From Glandiceps talaboti (taxonomy: Eukaryota > Hemichordata > Enteropneusta > Spengelidae), in contig NC_135563.1 of NCBI RefSeq assembly GCF_964340395.1, positions 17,786,151 through 17,850,150 of the forward strand: DNA of 64,000 nt, given 5' to 3'. The notes below the pieces were generated by a model that was given only the letters and a program-made list of their open reading frames with translations, was not told where the DNA came from and made no database searches. The translations under genes and the position numbers were made by a program. Numbering within the stretch: the stretch's first letter is position 1; every line of letters begins with the position of its first letter. This document shows, one piece after another, positions 40,496 to 57,316 of the stretch.

Positions 40496-43400
40496 GTCTA
40501 CCAAGATAAAAGTATTTTTCACACACTACTATATCTTTTAATACTTGGATATTATTCCCAAATATTTGTCTTCATTCAGCCAGGGAAAATACGCGTTACC
40601 TAAGGGGCCCTGTCACTACGAGTCGCTAGATTTGGACTCGTATTTCGAGCACCACAGAACCAATAAAGAAGACACGGGTTGTCTTGATGTAGAATGAATC
40701 GGGTATATAATTCATATTTTTCGTTTGAATACAACAACTTGGCTTGTGCGTGGTGCAATTTGGTCCCCTACATTTGCAGTTGTCAGAGTTATTGAGTTTT
40801 CAAAGCTCTATTCATCGATACAAACATCATACACCTATCATATGCTATACGGTTTTGTTTTTGGCCGCCATTTTATTTGAAAACCCAAACCATTCATTTG
40901 CCATTCATCTGTACATGTATTACATTCTTTACACCAAATAATCTTGAGGTGATAACTTTTAGTGGAATTAAATTATTTTTACTTGGAAATATTAATAACA
41001 ACTACACCAAACCAACACTAGATTGACGGGGGTGGGGGTGGGACGAAGGGGGGTTCGCCTGAAAACGGAAGTACATGTACAGTTTGTAAAAATTGGATTA
41101 ATCATCACCAATGATTCATTTCATAAAAACAACGAGAAATAAACGTAAATATAACAGGAACTTGTTTTAAATTCATAAATTGGTCGGCTTGAAAACAAAA
41201 CTAAAATAACAATATTGAGAGGACGCCATGTTTTCGTTCTTATATATCAATATCTGTAATGGGATCGGAGGAGCACTGTATCATTGTATGTGGTGAGTTT
41301 TAAGATGTAAAGGTTCGCAAAAGGAATCGTCTAGGAATCCGGGTTTGAAATAAGTCGTCCTCACGAGCAACTTCATGTAGGACCAGAAAACCTTTGCTGA
41401 TTGTTGATCAAAAACGGACTGATTACAACGCGATTTTCAACATGTTGCAAATAAATGTCGTGTCCACTCTCGCTGTGTAATTCACCCCCCCCCCTCCCGG
41501 GGAAGGGTACTTCATAGTTACACACCGTGCTCTAATTGTCTACATGTAGTACACAAACCAAACTAATGTAAAATTTCATGATGCAAACCAAACAGTCATG
41601 GTTATTTTGGTTTGAAAATCAAATGCATCATCCAATCTCCCAATCACATCTAAACGGACAGAAACAGTTGTAAACCTAAGGGAATAAACTGGTAATTCGC
41701 TCATTATAGGTTATTTATGTTTGTATTTGTTATGATTCAATAATCATTGGATTACAAATATGATGTAAATCAGGAAATGTGTTGTACGCTAATATTTTTA
41801 ACAATTAAAATGATGAGTAAGAGGGTTTGATTAGTGTGTATAGATTTGATCAATAACTCTGTTTCAATGTTTTAGTTTACTGGTGACGAAAAACTATCAC
41901 CACAGTTCAATAGACTTTAACCGACACATTTTGTCGGTGTTACTTCCTTAGCTACAAAATGTACACATTCAAAAACATTCACCTCATGTAGTTACCGTTT
42001 CCATGGCCAGTTTAAGGTATAGATGCGAAATTAATCCCGCTACCAATATCTCGCTTGTATGACAACACAAAGTTTAGGAAGTAAAAATGTAATAAATTGA
42101 ATTTGGTTGACATAAAAAATGGTTTCAAAGTTACACATTTGAACAAAAAATCTGGTTTTAGTGTTGGGAAAATATGGAGCAACATAAAGATAACTTGTAC
42201 CGTGGCCCAAAGACGGTGCACGCTGCAGTAAATACAATTATAATATGCTTAACATAAGCGCTCTGAAATAAGCGACTATTGTATAATTAAATAAAAAAGG
42301 GGAAGCGTCCAATTATCTAAATGTAAAAGAAAATCATTCACATATTTGTAGAAAATTTATTTACTCGACTGTGAACTCAGACACCATGCACAAATATATG
42401 TACTTTGTAGTTGCTACCTTTACCAAATAAGGCCAGAAATAATAGTCCTTTACAACTATATCTCAAATTTTGACTCCCTCGCTTTTGACAATATGCTGCG
42501 TTTTGCTGTCAACTTGGGGAAATACAGGGGGTAATACGTCGGATTAGAAACATCGCATACCAACATTCGACAAAAGTAGTAGCTTGCACGCAAACCTTAC
42601 TGTAAACTAATGCCTTGACTCATCGAAAGCAAGCCGTGACATTCAACAAACAAAACGTTATTTGCACAAGGAAGGGGATTTTTAACAAATGGGGAAGTAC
42701 CCTCTTGACTTTCAAAGCTCCATGGTTTCCATGCCAATTTAACAATAGGGCGTTGCAAATTTCCGTATAATGTACTGGTAATAACATATATAAAATATCA
42801 GGTGAAAAAACCTTAATTTATTGACTGCTGAAACAAAATTAAAAACAAATTAAAATGAAACAAACATAACATTTTATTGTCAATTGGCAACAATATGTTA
42901 ACATGAAGACAGGTAACTAGGTTGGTTTTAAATTTTTACGTTGTGTTTGTTGAAACTTTTGGTTTGTTGTTATCGGATCTATGCGCTTGTATCAGTGTCA
43001 AATATGTGTATGGTTGAAGATCTTAATATTCAAACAAGGATATTTTTATTGCAAACTCTAAATTTAAAAAAGCCCCATCACAATCCCCTGGTAAAACCAG
43101 AATAGGTAACCAATTCATCCCCAGGCATTCACGCACGCGCAAAAACCTACTGAAGAGCCCAGAATCAGCTAGCGGTCATCTAAACGTAAAGCAATATTAA
43201 ATACATTTAAATACTTATTAGATATTGATACATCCGATAACAAAAAAAACATGAGAAAAAATGAACAAGTTGGGAAAGAAATGGGAAAATCAGGTTTTGC
43301 TTGCCGATTGCAAAATGCATTCGAAATTTGAAGGGTACCGCCATGTCCTCACTTCCTCTTCAAGTTGGTCGTTCTATGTCACTGAACACATTGAGTAAAA

Positions 43401-43854
43401 ACGTTAGCAAGAAGCTGTTTCAGCAAAATCGTGTCTCTTTGATCTAAATTTGTATTATAATTACTACCATCAAATTATCATGAAAATCATGTACATAGAT
43501 ATGATTAACTTACAGTAAACTTAATAACACGTTTTATTGTTATATAAATAAAGTATGATCCTAGATTTGTCACTAAATTTAAACTTTCATAAACTGATTA
43601 TATTTGACCCCATAGAGAACTTGATAACATGCACGTCCTTGATGTTGACACATTACGGTATTTAGTATCAGAATACCCGTATCGCAATATATTTGTTGTT
43701 AGGGCGTCGAACGTTGTTGGCGTACAGGTGATTACCTTTATGTCACGTCACGTTGTGGTGGGGTTTCCAAGTGACATTATCTTGAACTGGTGCCAACTCC
43801 CGGGCTAATAACTAGGTTGGTCATAGTGCATGCAGTAAATTTGCGGGGGTGTGT

Positions 43855-44658
43855 TTGTGTGTATGTATGTATGTATGTATGTATGTATGTATGTATGTAT
43901 GTATGTATGTATGTATGTATGTATGTATGTATGTATGTATGTATGTATGTATGTATGTATGTATGTATGTATGTATGTATGTATGTATGTATGTATGTAT
44001 GTATGTATGTATGCGTGTGTGTATGTGTGTGTATGCGTGTGTGTGTATGTGTATGTATTTATGTTTGTATGTATGTATGTATGTATGTATGTATGTATGT
44101 ATGTATGTATGTATGTATGTATGTATGTATGTATGTATGTATGTGTGTGTATGTATGTATGTATGTGTGTATGTATGTATGTATATATGTATGTGCATGT
44201 ATGTGTGTATGTATGTATGCGTGTGTGTATGTATGTGTATGTATGTATGTATGTGTATATGTATGTATGTATGTGTGTATGTATGTATGTATGTATGTAT
44301 GTATGTATGTATGTATGTATGTATGTATGTATGTATGTATGTATGTATGTATGCGTGTGTGTATGTGTGTGTATGCGTGTGTGTGTATGTGTATGTATTT
44401 ATGTTTGTATGTATGTATGTATGTATGTATGTATGTATGTATGTATGTATGTATGTATGTATGTATGTATGTATGTATGTATGTATGTATGTATGTATGT
44501 ATGTATGTATGTATGTATGTATGTATGTATGTATGTATGTATGTATGCGTGTGTGTGTGTATGTATGTGTATGTATGTGTGTGTATGCGTGTGTGTGTAT
44601 GTATGCATGTGTGTGTATGCGTGTGTGTGTATGTATGTGTGTATATGTATGCGTGTGT
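43855..44658. repeat. (GTAT)n array with 340-bp higher-order duplication
   Basis: Mostly GTAT, with GT-rich islands. The island starting atgcgtgtgtgtatgtgtgt at 44011 recurs at 44351 with the same following 'atgtatttatgtttg', so a 340-bp block was duplicated. A partial third island is near 44545. Confidence 0.95.
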
Positions 44659-44890
44659 AATATATGAACTTGATGTATAACGACAAGTTTTTCATGTATT
44701 CTGTTAGTAGAGACGACAAGGCTTGTAGGGATTAATGTCATCGATATAACAAAGATAACTGAATCTCCCGGGGATATAATATATTGTGCCAATAGTAAAG
44801 TGAAATTTATCTCCGTCACATTGTCTCTCAATGCCAGACTCTCTGAGTTTGTCTGTCTGTCTTTCGGTCGGTCGGTCCGACCACCCCCTC

Positions 44891-44895
<5 letters not shown>

Positions 44896-44982
<87 letters not shown>
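44896..44982. repeat. (CT)n microsatellite
   Basis: Pure CT run, intergenic. Confidence 0.98.
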
Positions 44983-44983
<1 letters not shown>

Positions 44984-45501
44984 ATGTAGAAGTGAAAGGG
45001 ACGTATGCAAAGCTCCGTGTGACAAACCTTGTTTTCAGTGTAAAATTTGTATTGATTTCATGTATCATTGAAAAGCGAATATTTTCAATGTTTCATATTT
45101 AGGAATTGAAACAAACAAGGAAAAATAACAACTTAGGAACTTGAAATTAAAGACAGACACATGCCTATATCTAACAAAAACTGATGAAGACGATTTTGTT
45201 TCTCACTGTCTTTAAGTTTGGTTCAGTGCTTTCAGTGGAATACATCTGAAACTAAACATCGATAAGGATATACTAAGTTGTTACTCAGGGAACGGTCGAT
45301 CTGGGTTTGGAGACTGACTCATCGATATGTAACCCCCGTCATCGGACCACATCAAACAAGAATAGGTAAAAAACACTCTAAACCCCCTTTTGGAATGTTG
45401 AGTGAAACAGGGAAATTTTTTGAAATCGTATAACTCTATTTACAAATTTATGATCATGAAATTGGTATACAGTTCAATGCCTACGTAATCTACGCTATAT
45501 G

Positions 45502-45509
45502 TATAAATA
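45502..45509 (+). promoter_or_regulatory. TATA box of cytokine A
   Basis: TATAAATA, 80 nt upstream of the ATG, would place the start near 45530. An upstream ATG at 45540-45542 is out of frame with the main ORF; its frame runs across the first intron and stops in exon 2, so it could dampen translation. An interrupted GAAA/GGAAA pair lies upstream near 45402-45416. Confidence 0.55.
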
Positions 45510-45589
45510 TCGGTAGGTAAAAAAACTCAGAATACATAAATGCTCAGTTTAGTGCTAACCAAGACAGAACACACCGTGTATCACAAAGT

Positions 45590-48864
<3,275 letters not shown>

Positions 48865-49622
48865 CCGAAAACGTACTAGTTGTTTCAAAGAAACTTACGT
48901 GTGTTTTCGCTAGGCAAAACTAAATAGTAACTAGTACACAAACTGTTTTCTTAAGTACCCGCCGCCAACCAAATCTAGACTGTCAAGGCTATAATTTAAC
49001 AGCGTTGTTTTTGTCCCCTTCTTATTCAAAAAGGACGCTTCTCTGTTTTTGGTTAGTTTTATAAGTGACGTCATCGACATGAAGATGACTAAACTTGATC
49101 TCTATGAGACCATTTTCGATAGTGCAATACATATTTTCCTATAATGGAAATTAGTTGGATATTTTATAATCCGGTAATATTGATATGACTGTAGCTGTCT
49201 TTGCAGCAAGAGTGAAACATTCTGTTATGAGAGTACATTTAGTTCTCAATGAGAACTTTGTATCCAATGGCGACACTCCTAGAGAGTGTGGGATCTGCCA
49301 TTTTGTGTTATTTTAAAAATTGTGTTTTTTAGTAGAAAATGTTTGCAAACTGTTATTGAACGTAATCAGTGCGGGTAGGCATCCCCAGTACACAAGACAC
49401 TGTTTTAAGAGCTGCCGCTAGAATAGTAGTTCACACATCTTGATTTCAAAAATCATGTGTTATTGTATTAGCCAGACAAGCTTCTAGTAGATTTATAAGC
49501 GATTGTCGGCGAGTCGTGATACACGAACCTGGCGACAAGTTTAGGTACCAGTCGGTTGCCATTTCTTTGTTTCCGTTGATAACAAATACAATCCAAGGTG
49601 ATCACTTTCAACCGAAAATTGT

Positions 49623-49628
49623 AATAAA
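49623..49628 (+). terminator. candidate cytokine A polyadenylation signal
   Basis: AATAAA about 760 nt after the stop codon, giving a long 3' UTR if used. Confidence 0.4.
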
Positions 49629-49958
49629 AATAATTATATTTTGTTGTGTGTTTTGTAGATTTTAATCTTTATGTAATTATTGTAATATTTCCAACAATTG
49701 AAGAGTACTACATTCTTAATGTATATATATATGCAGGTGATTTACGATGAAAATTGATTTTATAAACTATTGACGTGAGTGATTAAATTGTTGCTGTGAT
49801 TTTATTTATTTGTGTCGATCAAGAAATAACGTATACAATTATATTTCATGTATCATTTACTTCAATCATCAAGAGGATTTGAATTGTAAAGTAATTTTTA
49901 AGTAATTAAAGTAATTAAATTTTAAATTGTCTTGTTCATAAAGTAAATATACATAATA

Positions 49959-49962
<4 letters not shown>

Positions 49963-50031
<69 letters not shown>

Positions 50032-50190
50032 CGCATACATACATACATACATACACACACATACATACACACACACATACATACATACATACATACATAC
50101 ATACATACATACATACATACATACATACATGCATGCATACGTATATACATACGTACACACATACACACGTAAATATATATATATATAAAC
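49963..50190. repeat. (TA)n and (ATAC)n microsatellite
   Basis: TA run 49963-50024 followed by interrupted ATAC units. It lies between the two convergent genes. Confidence 0.97.
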
Positions 50191-50311
50191 ACACACTTCG
50201 TTTTGCATACTCAACCACGCCTACCATGAGACTGTACCCCTCTCATAAAACTAAACAAACACATCATACAATGAAGAAATGACTTTCGATTCATGTCAAA
50301 TAAATATTACG

Positions 50312-50317
50312 TTTATT
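50312..50317 (-). terminator. cytokine B polyadenylation signal
   Basis: AATAAA on the minus strand, about 40 nt past the TAG of exon 5. This supports exon 5 as the terminal exon. Confidence 0.6.
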
Positions 50318-50355
50318 AAGTATATGGCCATTGAAATTCAGTAGCTGAATTGAGG

Positions 50356-50505
50356 CTATGAAAATTCAAACGCTATCTCTGAGAAAACATACACCGCCAG
50401 AGAGTTATTTAATCGTGTTACCTTTCCCGTAAGTAATGATAATAAAGTTTTCCCCCGAAGATGATATAGTTTTTTCAGGCTGTTGCGATCATCAGACGAT
50501 ACTGT
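50356..50505 (-). CDS. cytokine B exon 5 (helix D)
   Basis: 150 nt, phase 0, encoding TVSSDDRNSLKKLYHLRGKT, LLSLLTGKVTRLNNSLAVYV, FSEIAFEFS and TAG. The acceptor catcag is at 50506-50507 after a pyrimidine-rich stretch. Support: an open frame, the 49-aa size expected for this exon, and AATAAA 40 nt downstream. The acceptor lies inside a perfect hairpin (50479-50522). A tiny alternative terminal exon (DSQFLS, near 52711-52731) is possible. Confidence 0.6.
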   Translation of the reverse strand, partial: TVSSDDRNSLKKLYHLRGKTLLSLLTGKVTRLNNSLAVYVFSEIAFEFS

Positions 50506-50641
50506 CTGATGATCGCAACAGCGGGAAACACTGTGTAACGGCTCATGTGTATCTTACTTGATACCGTGTTATTTATACCGCTCTACATACATATGTATTG
50601 AGCACTGTTTACTCCAGTGTAGACAGATTACAAATTCTGAG

Positions 50642-50680
<39 letters not shown>

Positions 50681-52114
50681 TACTCATATAGAAAAGAAAT
50701 TACGCACTATAAAGAAGACAAAGGTTGATTATTAGGTAATGAAAGTCAGAAAAATGATAGCATTATGCTAGTCGAGTCTGACCCCAGATGAATGGAAATC
50801 GTGCAAAAATAGATGTTCTTGAATACTGAACGTTTTAGAATGAAATGTGAAAAAAAAAATGTTTTTCACATTTTGTTTATAATAGAAAATGGTTGTTCAT
50901 TGTCATGTGAAGCTTTATGGATCTCTGCATAGCTGTATTACCTTTTGACCACGATACACGTTGGTATTTTACTTCATTCCTTTTTTACTCGGAGGAAGAA
51001 GATTCCCAAACGCTTTCAGAAATAAGAATTTCAGAGTGATAAAAACTCCCTTTGCGACGTAACTCTACAAGACATGGAAAGTGACCGACACATCACTATG
51101 AGTTTACTTGGCTGCGGATATAGACAGCGGTTTACAGGTAATCCTAACTAATTAGTAATGAACCACAAGTCTTAGAATAGCCTGACAAACTGTCAGAAAT
51201 CTCAAATTTATATTCTGCCGTATGATGGGGTTTTCCTCCAAATTCGACACAACCACAAAATGTCAACAAGCTAAGAATGTCCGATATTTTATATTACTAA
51301 TATGAAATTATATTCACCTAGAAGTTCGACAAATATGAAATATCATGGGCGTTAGATTAAAGGATGTTGCAAAAATCTGTCTCCAAGTACAAAACATTTG
51401 AAGTGAAAAAAGGTTACAAACTTTAATCGAAATACATAATTGTTACGTATACAGTATTGTTTTTTCTAGTCTTCACTAATTTTATATGTTTAAGTGGACA
51501 AAGTCTGGTCAAGTATAATGTTGTTCGTTTAAACATTTTGAAAAAAGGCAGAGGGGTTTTCTCTCTCTACCCACATACCCCACGTCTAGCCTTAGCTCGA
51601 AATGTCTATCTGTTAGACAGATAGACATTTCGAGCATTTTATTAGTTATTTTCCATGGAATGTAACTGACACCGTATTACTTCTAATACGACCAGACCTC
51701 TACCAGTACTCCAGGGCCGGGATTTTGACAAACAAAACTTGATCTAGTTACTTTACAAAGTACCAGACTTTGTGTCAAGTACTTTGAATCAACAAAAAGA
51801 CTATCTAAAAGGATTACCGATCATGGCATGAAAAGTTAACACAGTTGAGAAACACACAACTTGATCAATTCGCCTATGACATCACATAACAAGGCGGCTT
51901 ACAAAATGGCGGACTTTGCGTTGATAAGATTCAAACTTAGCCAGCAGGATTGAGAGGGGTACACAATCACCACCATACTGATCTCCAGGACTGAATTCAT
52001 TTGTTGTGCCAATTGGATATCCAGACCTATATAACTAATAATATAAGAAACAAACTAAAGTTACTATGGCATCAGAAACAGTCGGTGGTGGTGGTGTTGA
52101 TGATGATGATGACA

Positions 52115-52156
<42 letters not shown>

Positions 52157-52193
52157 GTGGTGGTGATGATGATGATGGTGATGATGATGATGG

Positions 52194-52262
<69 letters not shown>

Positions 52263-55200
52263 GGAGGAGGAGGAGGAGGAGGAGGAGGAGGAGAGGGAAG
52301 AAGAGGGGACGATACTGATGGTATATATACATAATGATATCAAATGTAAAAAAATCTCAGAGATTTGCGATACACTAGGGTGAAATCTTCGAATTAAGTT
52401 CTATAGTGATCATGGAATAATATTTCAATTCTTACAGCAACAAAATGTCAACATATTCAAGTTACAAGCAGACTTAGACAACATATGATGATGTCCTTTC
52501 TTAGTCTTTCAAGGCTTTGCATGATTTTGAATGACCCAAGTGAAACAGTGATTATAAAATATTATCTTTATTTATCCGCATAAAAAATACATTTACTTCG
52601 TCAAGTTAGAAGAAGATAGCATCTTTTAGGCATTTTATGTTATTACTTTGTAAAATTTATGACATAGAATTATTCATTGCTATGGCAAATAAAATGACAA
52701 GATCGAATTTCATGACAAGAACTGGCTATCCTGTGAAAATTTGTAACGTGAATATCCATACAAGGCACGCCAATTTTTATGACTATCTATTTTCTCCCAA
52801 GTTCTTATTTCCCCTTATTTCCTTCGTTTAGTTGTGTATTGCATGTTTTTTTCATTCTCCAAAATTAATATAACATTTTTGAATAAAAAAGGTTGTCTGC
52901 GGATTTCGATTGTGTGGTAAATATAAAATGTTTAGTGTTCTTACCAGATATGAAATCTCCTTCAAAACTATATTTGTCTTCCTGAGAAGGTTGAGCATTT
53001 GAATTTCCATGTCAAACTGCATGGAACTTTGAAATGCTTCTAAGAACTGTTCGAAGAAAGCCCCAAAAATCGAAATGTCTTCTTTCACGCGGTACAGGAA
53101 TTTCTGTAGGAGCAAATAATGCTAGTTTTGTAGATGGAGGGACATAAAAATGCAAATATGGATACAAGAACCCAGTCTTTTCATCAAGAGCAATTTTGCC
53201 TATTTAGATTTAGTGACGATATGAAAGAACTTAAAAGTTTAAATTCGACGTTGATGGGGCTACACAGAATCATAACAAGAAGGTGTAGTCAATATGCGAA
53301 ACTATCTAGTATACCAGCCTGATTGGTGCATGAGATTTCATGTACACGTGATCATTGGGAGAAAGGGGTCAACATTTCGTCTGTAAAACCGTATACACCA
53401 TGTAAAACGTGGCGGTATCTGAGGATCCAACGCTTAACAATTGACAATCAAACATTAAAAATTCATGTCCGATGTATACATAAACTTTACACTGCAATAT
53501 GAGAAAATAAATTAACATTAAATCTAGCTATTACAATTCTTTTTCTCCTGAAAGGAAACTAACCACCTTACCTCGGGTGTGTCTGCCAGAATTGTTACAA
53601 TCGGATCTAAGTGTGAAATCTCTTTGGGAATATCTTCTGACTGCGCACATACCTACACAATTTAAAGTAAACAAATATGAATTTTTAATAATTCATACAT
53701 ATTCGTCATTCAGGGGTGTTGACGAACCGTAGTCTGATTTTTTTTGCAAAGGCGTTGTTTCCTTCCTCCTTGGCGCTGGCAAACAGTAAATATCACTTCT
53801 AAAATGGTATACTTGTTATGTTCCCTTGACACCAAAAGTCAATTATGAGGAATTTGCTGATTGAATATCATAATACAAAGACAAATTAGCATAAAATGTC
53901 ACTAATCTGGTAATCAAGAGCCTCGAAACCCTGGTTTCATATTTAAAAGGAAACAGTGTCATTTATAGAAAAATTATCAGGTGGATTGAAAATCATTAAA
54001 CTGTTAGGTTTGGAAATTATATTACATGAATGAAGGGACAGTAAAAGAGTTGAAAGTAAAGCACGACATAACAATCAATATATCATGCAGGCTTTATTAT
54101 TAACAATGCAGCATAGTACAATCCATCGCTCCCTGGAGTAAATTAACCATAATACGGTGAGGTAACGAAGCATATTTAAAGTAAGAGAATTTGCTAAACA
54201 CATTAACCCACTAGTGTATATTTTCATATGTCCCATAATGAAGACTCCATTTCCATTGTGTGACATACAAACGTTGTGTAGCTCAACCATTTCGCCGTTG
54301 GATTATAACTGAGGCGTCTCAGAATACTTGAAACACCACAAGAGGAGGGGTGACTCTATGGGTTATTGTAACAGGAGGCTCCGCACAGACCCCCGACCCC
54401 AAAAGTGTTTTTATCACATTCGTGATTATAGGAATCTAATTCTAAATACCAAAGCCTAAGGTCTGGTATGTTCTCTCAGGGTCATACATTTGTTGTGACA
54501 TTGGGTGTGCTGCGGTTTTAGAAACCTGGCCTACATATAAAAGTAAATATGGTAACATGTACTTGTATTAGTGAAGGGCAGCTCAAATTTGACCTTTAAC
54601 CCCCCTCCCCCGAAAACTTGAACTCATCATGAAAAGTATCCCTTCTCAAACTTGGGAATAGTAAAATAGTTCCCCCTGGGTGGGGGTCGACTCAGTCATT
54701 ATCCAACAGCGAAGTGACCCATCCTTTACCTTGTTATCAATGTATGTGTTCTGAGGTACATCCACTTTAACTCTGGCTAGTTGATCAAGCTTTTTTTCAA
54801 GGTAACCAAGGCTTGGCGTGTCACTCGCAGCTCGGATTGACCATTCAGAGCTAACCATTGGTAATGGGAATGTCATGACATTAGATACCAGGGCCAATGT
54901 CAAGATGGAACAGGTAACCAAACCTGGAAATAGGAGCAATTAAGGAAATTTATTATATTGCCAGTTATTTCAAAATTGTTCAAAATCTTACAAAAAAGAC
55001 AAGTTTCCTTCTTCTTGACCAGCCCCCCCCCCCATACATACGTACGTACGTACGCACGCACGCACGCACATACATACATACATACATACATACATACATA
55101 CATACATACATACATTGAGTATAAAATTGAGTACAGACACGTTCGGAAATGCCAGCGTCTCTCGACGATCGACCACGGCATAACCAAAGAAACCTGAAAT

Positions 55201-57221
55201 ATCACGACCAATTCGTGAAACCAATGACTCAACCCACAGAGGCTTACAAGACAACGTTTCCCTAAAGGAAGAAGTAAAGAAATGAAAATAGCAGTAAACC
55301 AAGAGATTATGAAACGAGCGTATTTGACACGTTGTTGATTAGACGGTGTCCACCAAGAGAAAGAGAGAGAGTGGATGGGAGACAGGTGTTGCTACAGCCA
55401 GACAGTGGAGAAGTACACTGTCTATGCTACAGCTACCTGATCATGTGACCAAGACTCCGCCTATCAGCAACCGACAAACATTATGAAAAATACACGGGAT
55501 ATCCAGACCTGAAAAGCAGGGAAAAATTCGACTTTCTCTAGTAAGATACTGCGATGCTGATATTAGCAAATACAGGCACAGGGGCGCGACACCCGCAAGC
55601 TTTTCGCGACAATATATATATATTAATATATATATACACAATATAAATAATCAAATATATAAACAGTTACACCCAATCTATGAAATTGCCCAATTCATGA
55701 AATGGGTAGATAACTTTGCTCAGTTCATGAAATAGGCAATCGTGTTGCTCAGGTTATGAAATGGGTATGGTAAGATATGCCTAGTACATGAAATGAGCAT
55801 CTTTTATAGGACACACACAAAATAAATATCAATCAAACAACTTTATTATCAAGAAATGCATATGGAACTTGTGAGACAGTCCGAATAAATAGATGTAAAA
55901 TCCGACGTTTCGAATAAAAATTCTTTATCAAGGTATAAAGTTATGTATTGATAACTTTATTATCATGTATTTACAAACTCATCACTTCACAATTCTTATT
56001 TTATTATATAATTCAGTGTAGCTTGTGTTTTTAATAGAGTTCGATAATCAACACCCCAGTTCAAAACTCTTGCCCCAAAATTTAATTTGGCCCCTTTTAG
56101 ATCGTAATGTATACTATCATTTGCATAAGGTTGACCATTCCATGAACTGGGCAAAATTACATATGTTTATATGCATGTATACTAGTATATACATGGGGAG
56201 CATTATAACTTTGCGATGGTACAACACCCGTTTACTGAACGTAACTTCTCAGGAAGGAATAAATAGTAGCAATACAATTCAGATTCTTAAGTTCACCATA
56301 CTGATATATTATTTTTGTTTGTCTGGATTACAATTAAAACTGGGAATTAAAGCATTTCTCTGACACCGATTGTCTTCAGACAAGTTCAGTCACCGATTCT
56401 CTGACTGCTGAGATCAATTGTACAGACATTGCAAGACAATATACGCACAGGTGTTTGCCATGGTGCAGTTTTTTTCTATAATTCACTTGAGGTTTACTGG
56501 CGCTTGTAACTTGTCTATATTGTCTACATTAAGCCCACTGATAAAATATTAATATAGAGTTATTGGAACAAATACAGAGAGTAAATTAAAAAAGGCAAGA
56601 ATTCTAATTGCAAAATTCCACTGAGTATTCTCAATAATGACTATCATTAGTTTGTCTGTTAACGGTTGAAGCAATCGTTTTTAATTTCAATACAAATTTT
56701 CTAACCCATTATTTTAAGTCGCTGTAGTTGGGGCGAGACAAGGTCTTCGTCAATTACAGGGGTCAGTATAGAATTTTTTTTTAATTTTAACATACATGAC
56801 GTGCCGACAAATGCAGTGCATTGTTTAATTACCTATATTACATGAAAGTAATTGAGAGTTACAATAGCTGACATAGGAGCATTTTGAGACAATTTGTGTT
56901 GGCTATAGTTAAGTTACTCACTCTTAATATTGTACCCCAGTCTAAAGTATAGTGAGATGCTTAGATGTTAACTATGCCTGTGCAGCTGCACATATTATGT
57001 GGCGACATAAATAAATTTAAGATTATGAAAATTAATGTTGAGTTCAAACATAACATTGTTTAAGATAATCAATAGTGTGAGTGTGACAAGTACGCATCTT
57101 TCGCGTACAACAGTATACCGACCGATTTTGTATTGTGCGTGTGTGTGTCTGTACGTACGTGTGTGCGGGTGTGTGCGTGTGTATGTATGTATGTATGTAT
57201 GTATGTATGTATGTATGTATG

Positions 57222-57253
<32 letters not shown>

Positions 57254-57277
57254 TGTATGTATGTATGTATGTATGTA

Positions 57278-57316
<39 letters not shown>

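Larger units (their letters stand above)
39901..45480. other. intergenic interval between divergent CNG and cytokine A genes
   Basis: No supported exon. It contains (CAT)n, a large (GTAT)n array and (CT)n. The long ORFs at 40233-40603 and 43790-45102 translate these repeats. Confidence 0.6.
48865..50311. other. 3' regions of the two convergent cytokine genes
   Basis: Cytokine A 3' sequence runs from the left, with two ATTTA pentamers (49237-49241, 49491-49495) and an AATAAA candidate at 49623-49628. The rest is AT-rich and contains (TA)n/(ATAC)n at about 49963-50190. No further exon was found. A 49-codon open stretch on the minus strand near 49430-49580 lacks a credible acceptor. Confidence 0.55.

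Noticed and set aside
41228-41293. Plus-strand ATG followed by a GTGAGT donor
   Set aside because: Short, no downstream exon, no family similarity.
43790-45068. ORFs of 269-415 aa on both strands
   Set aside because: They are translations of (GTAT)n and (CT)n microsatellites (Met-Tyr-Val-Cys or Thr-Tyr-Ile-His repeats). There is no unique protein.
49430-49580. 49-codon minus-strand open stretch (MATDWYLNLSPG...) as cytokine B exon 5
   Set aside because: No usable acceptor at phase 0, and it lies beyond the polyA signal of the better exon 5.
51075-51138. Plus-strand exon MESDRHITMSLLGCGYRQRF with a phase-1 donor, as the start of a third cytokine
   Set aside because: No downstream signal-peptide exon or acceptor on the plus strand was found.
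52066-52383. Acidic ORF starting MASETVGGGG with poly-Asp/Glu
   Set aside because: It is a (GAT)n/(GAG)n trinucleotide run antisense in a cytokine B intron, with no family match or splice context.
52711-52731. Short terminal exon DSQFLS-stop for cytokine B, with AATAAA at 52567-52572
   Set aside because: Splice-compatible and possible as an isoform, but it would remove helix D. The 50356-50505 exon fits length, phase and polyA signal better.
54958-55302. ORFs over the C-run and ACGT/ACAT array
   Set aside because: Repeat-driven translations within cytokine B intron 1.
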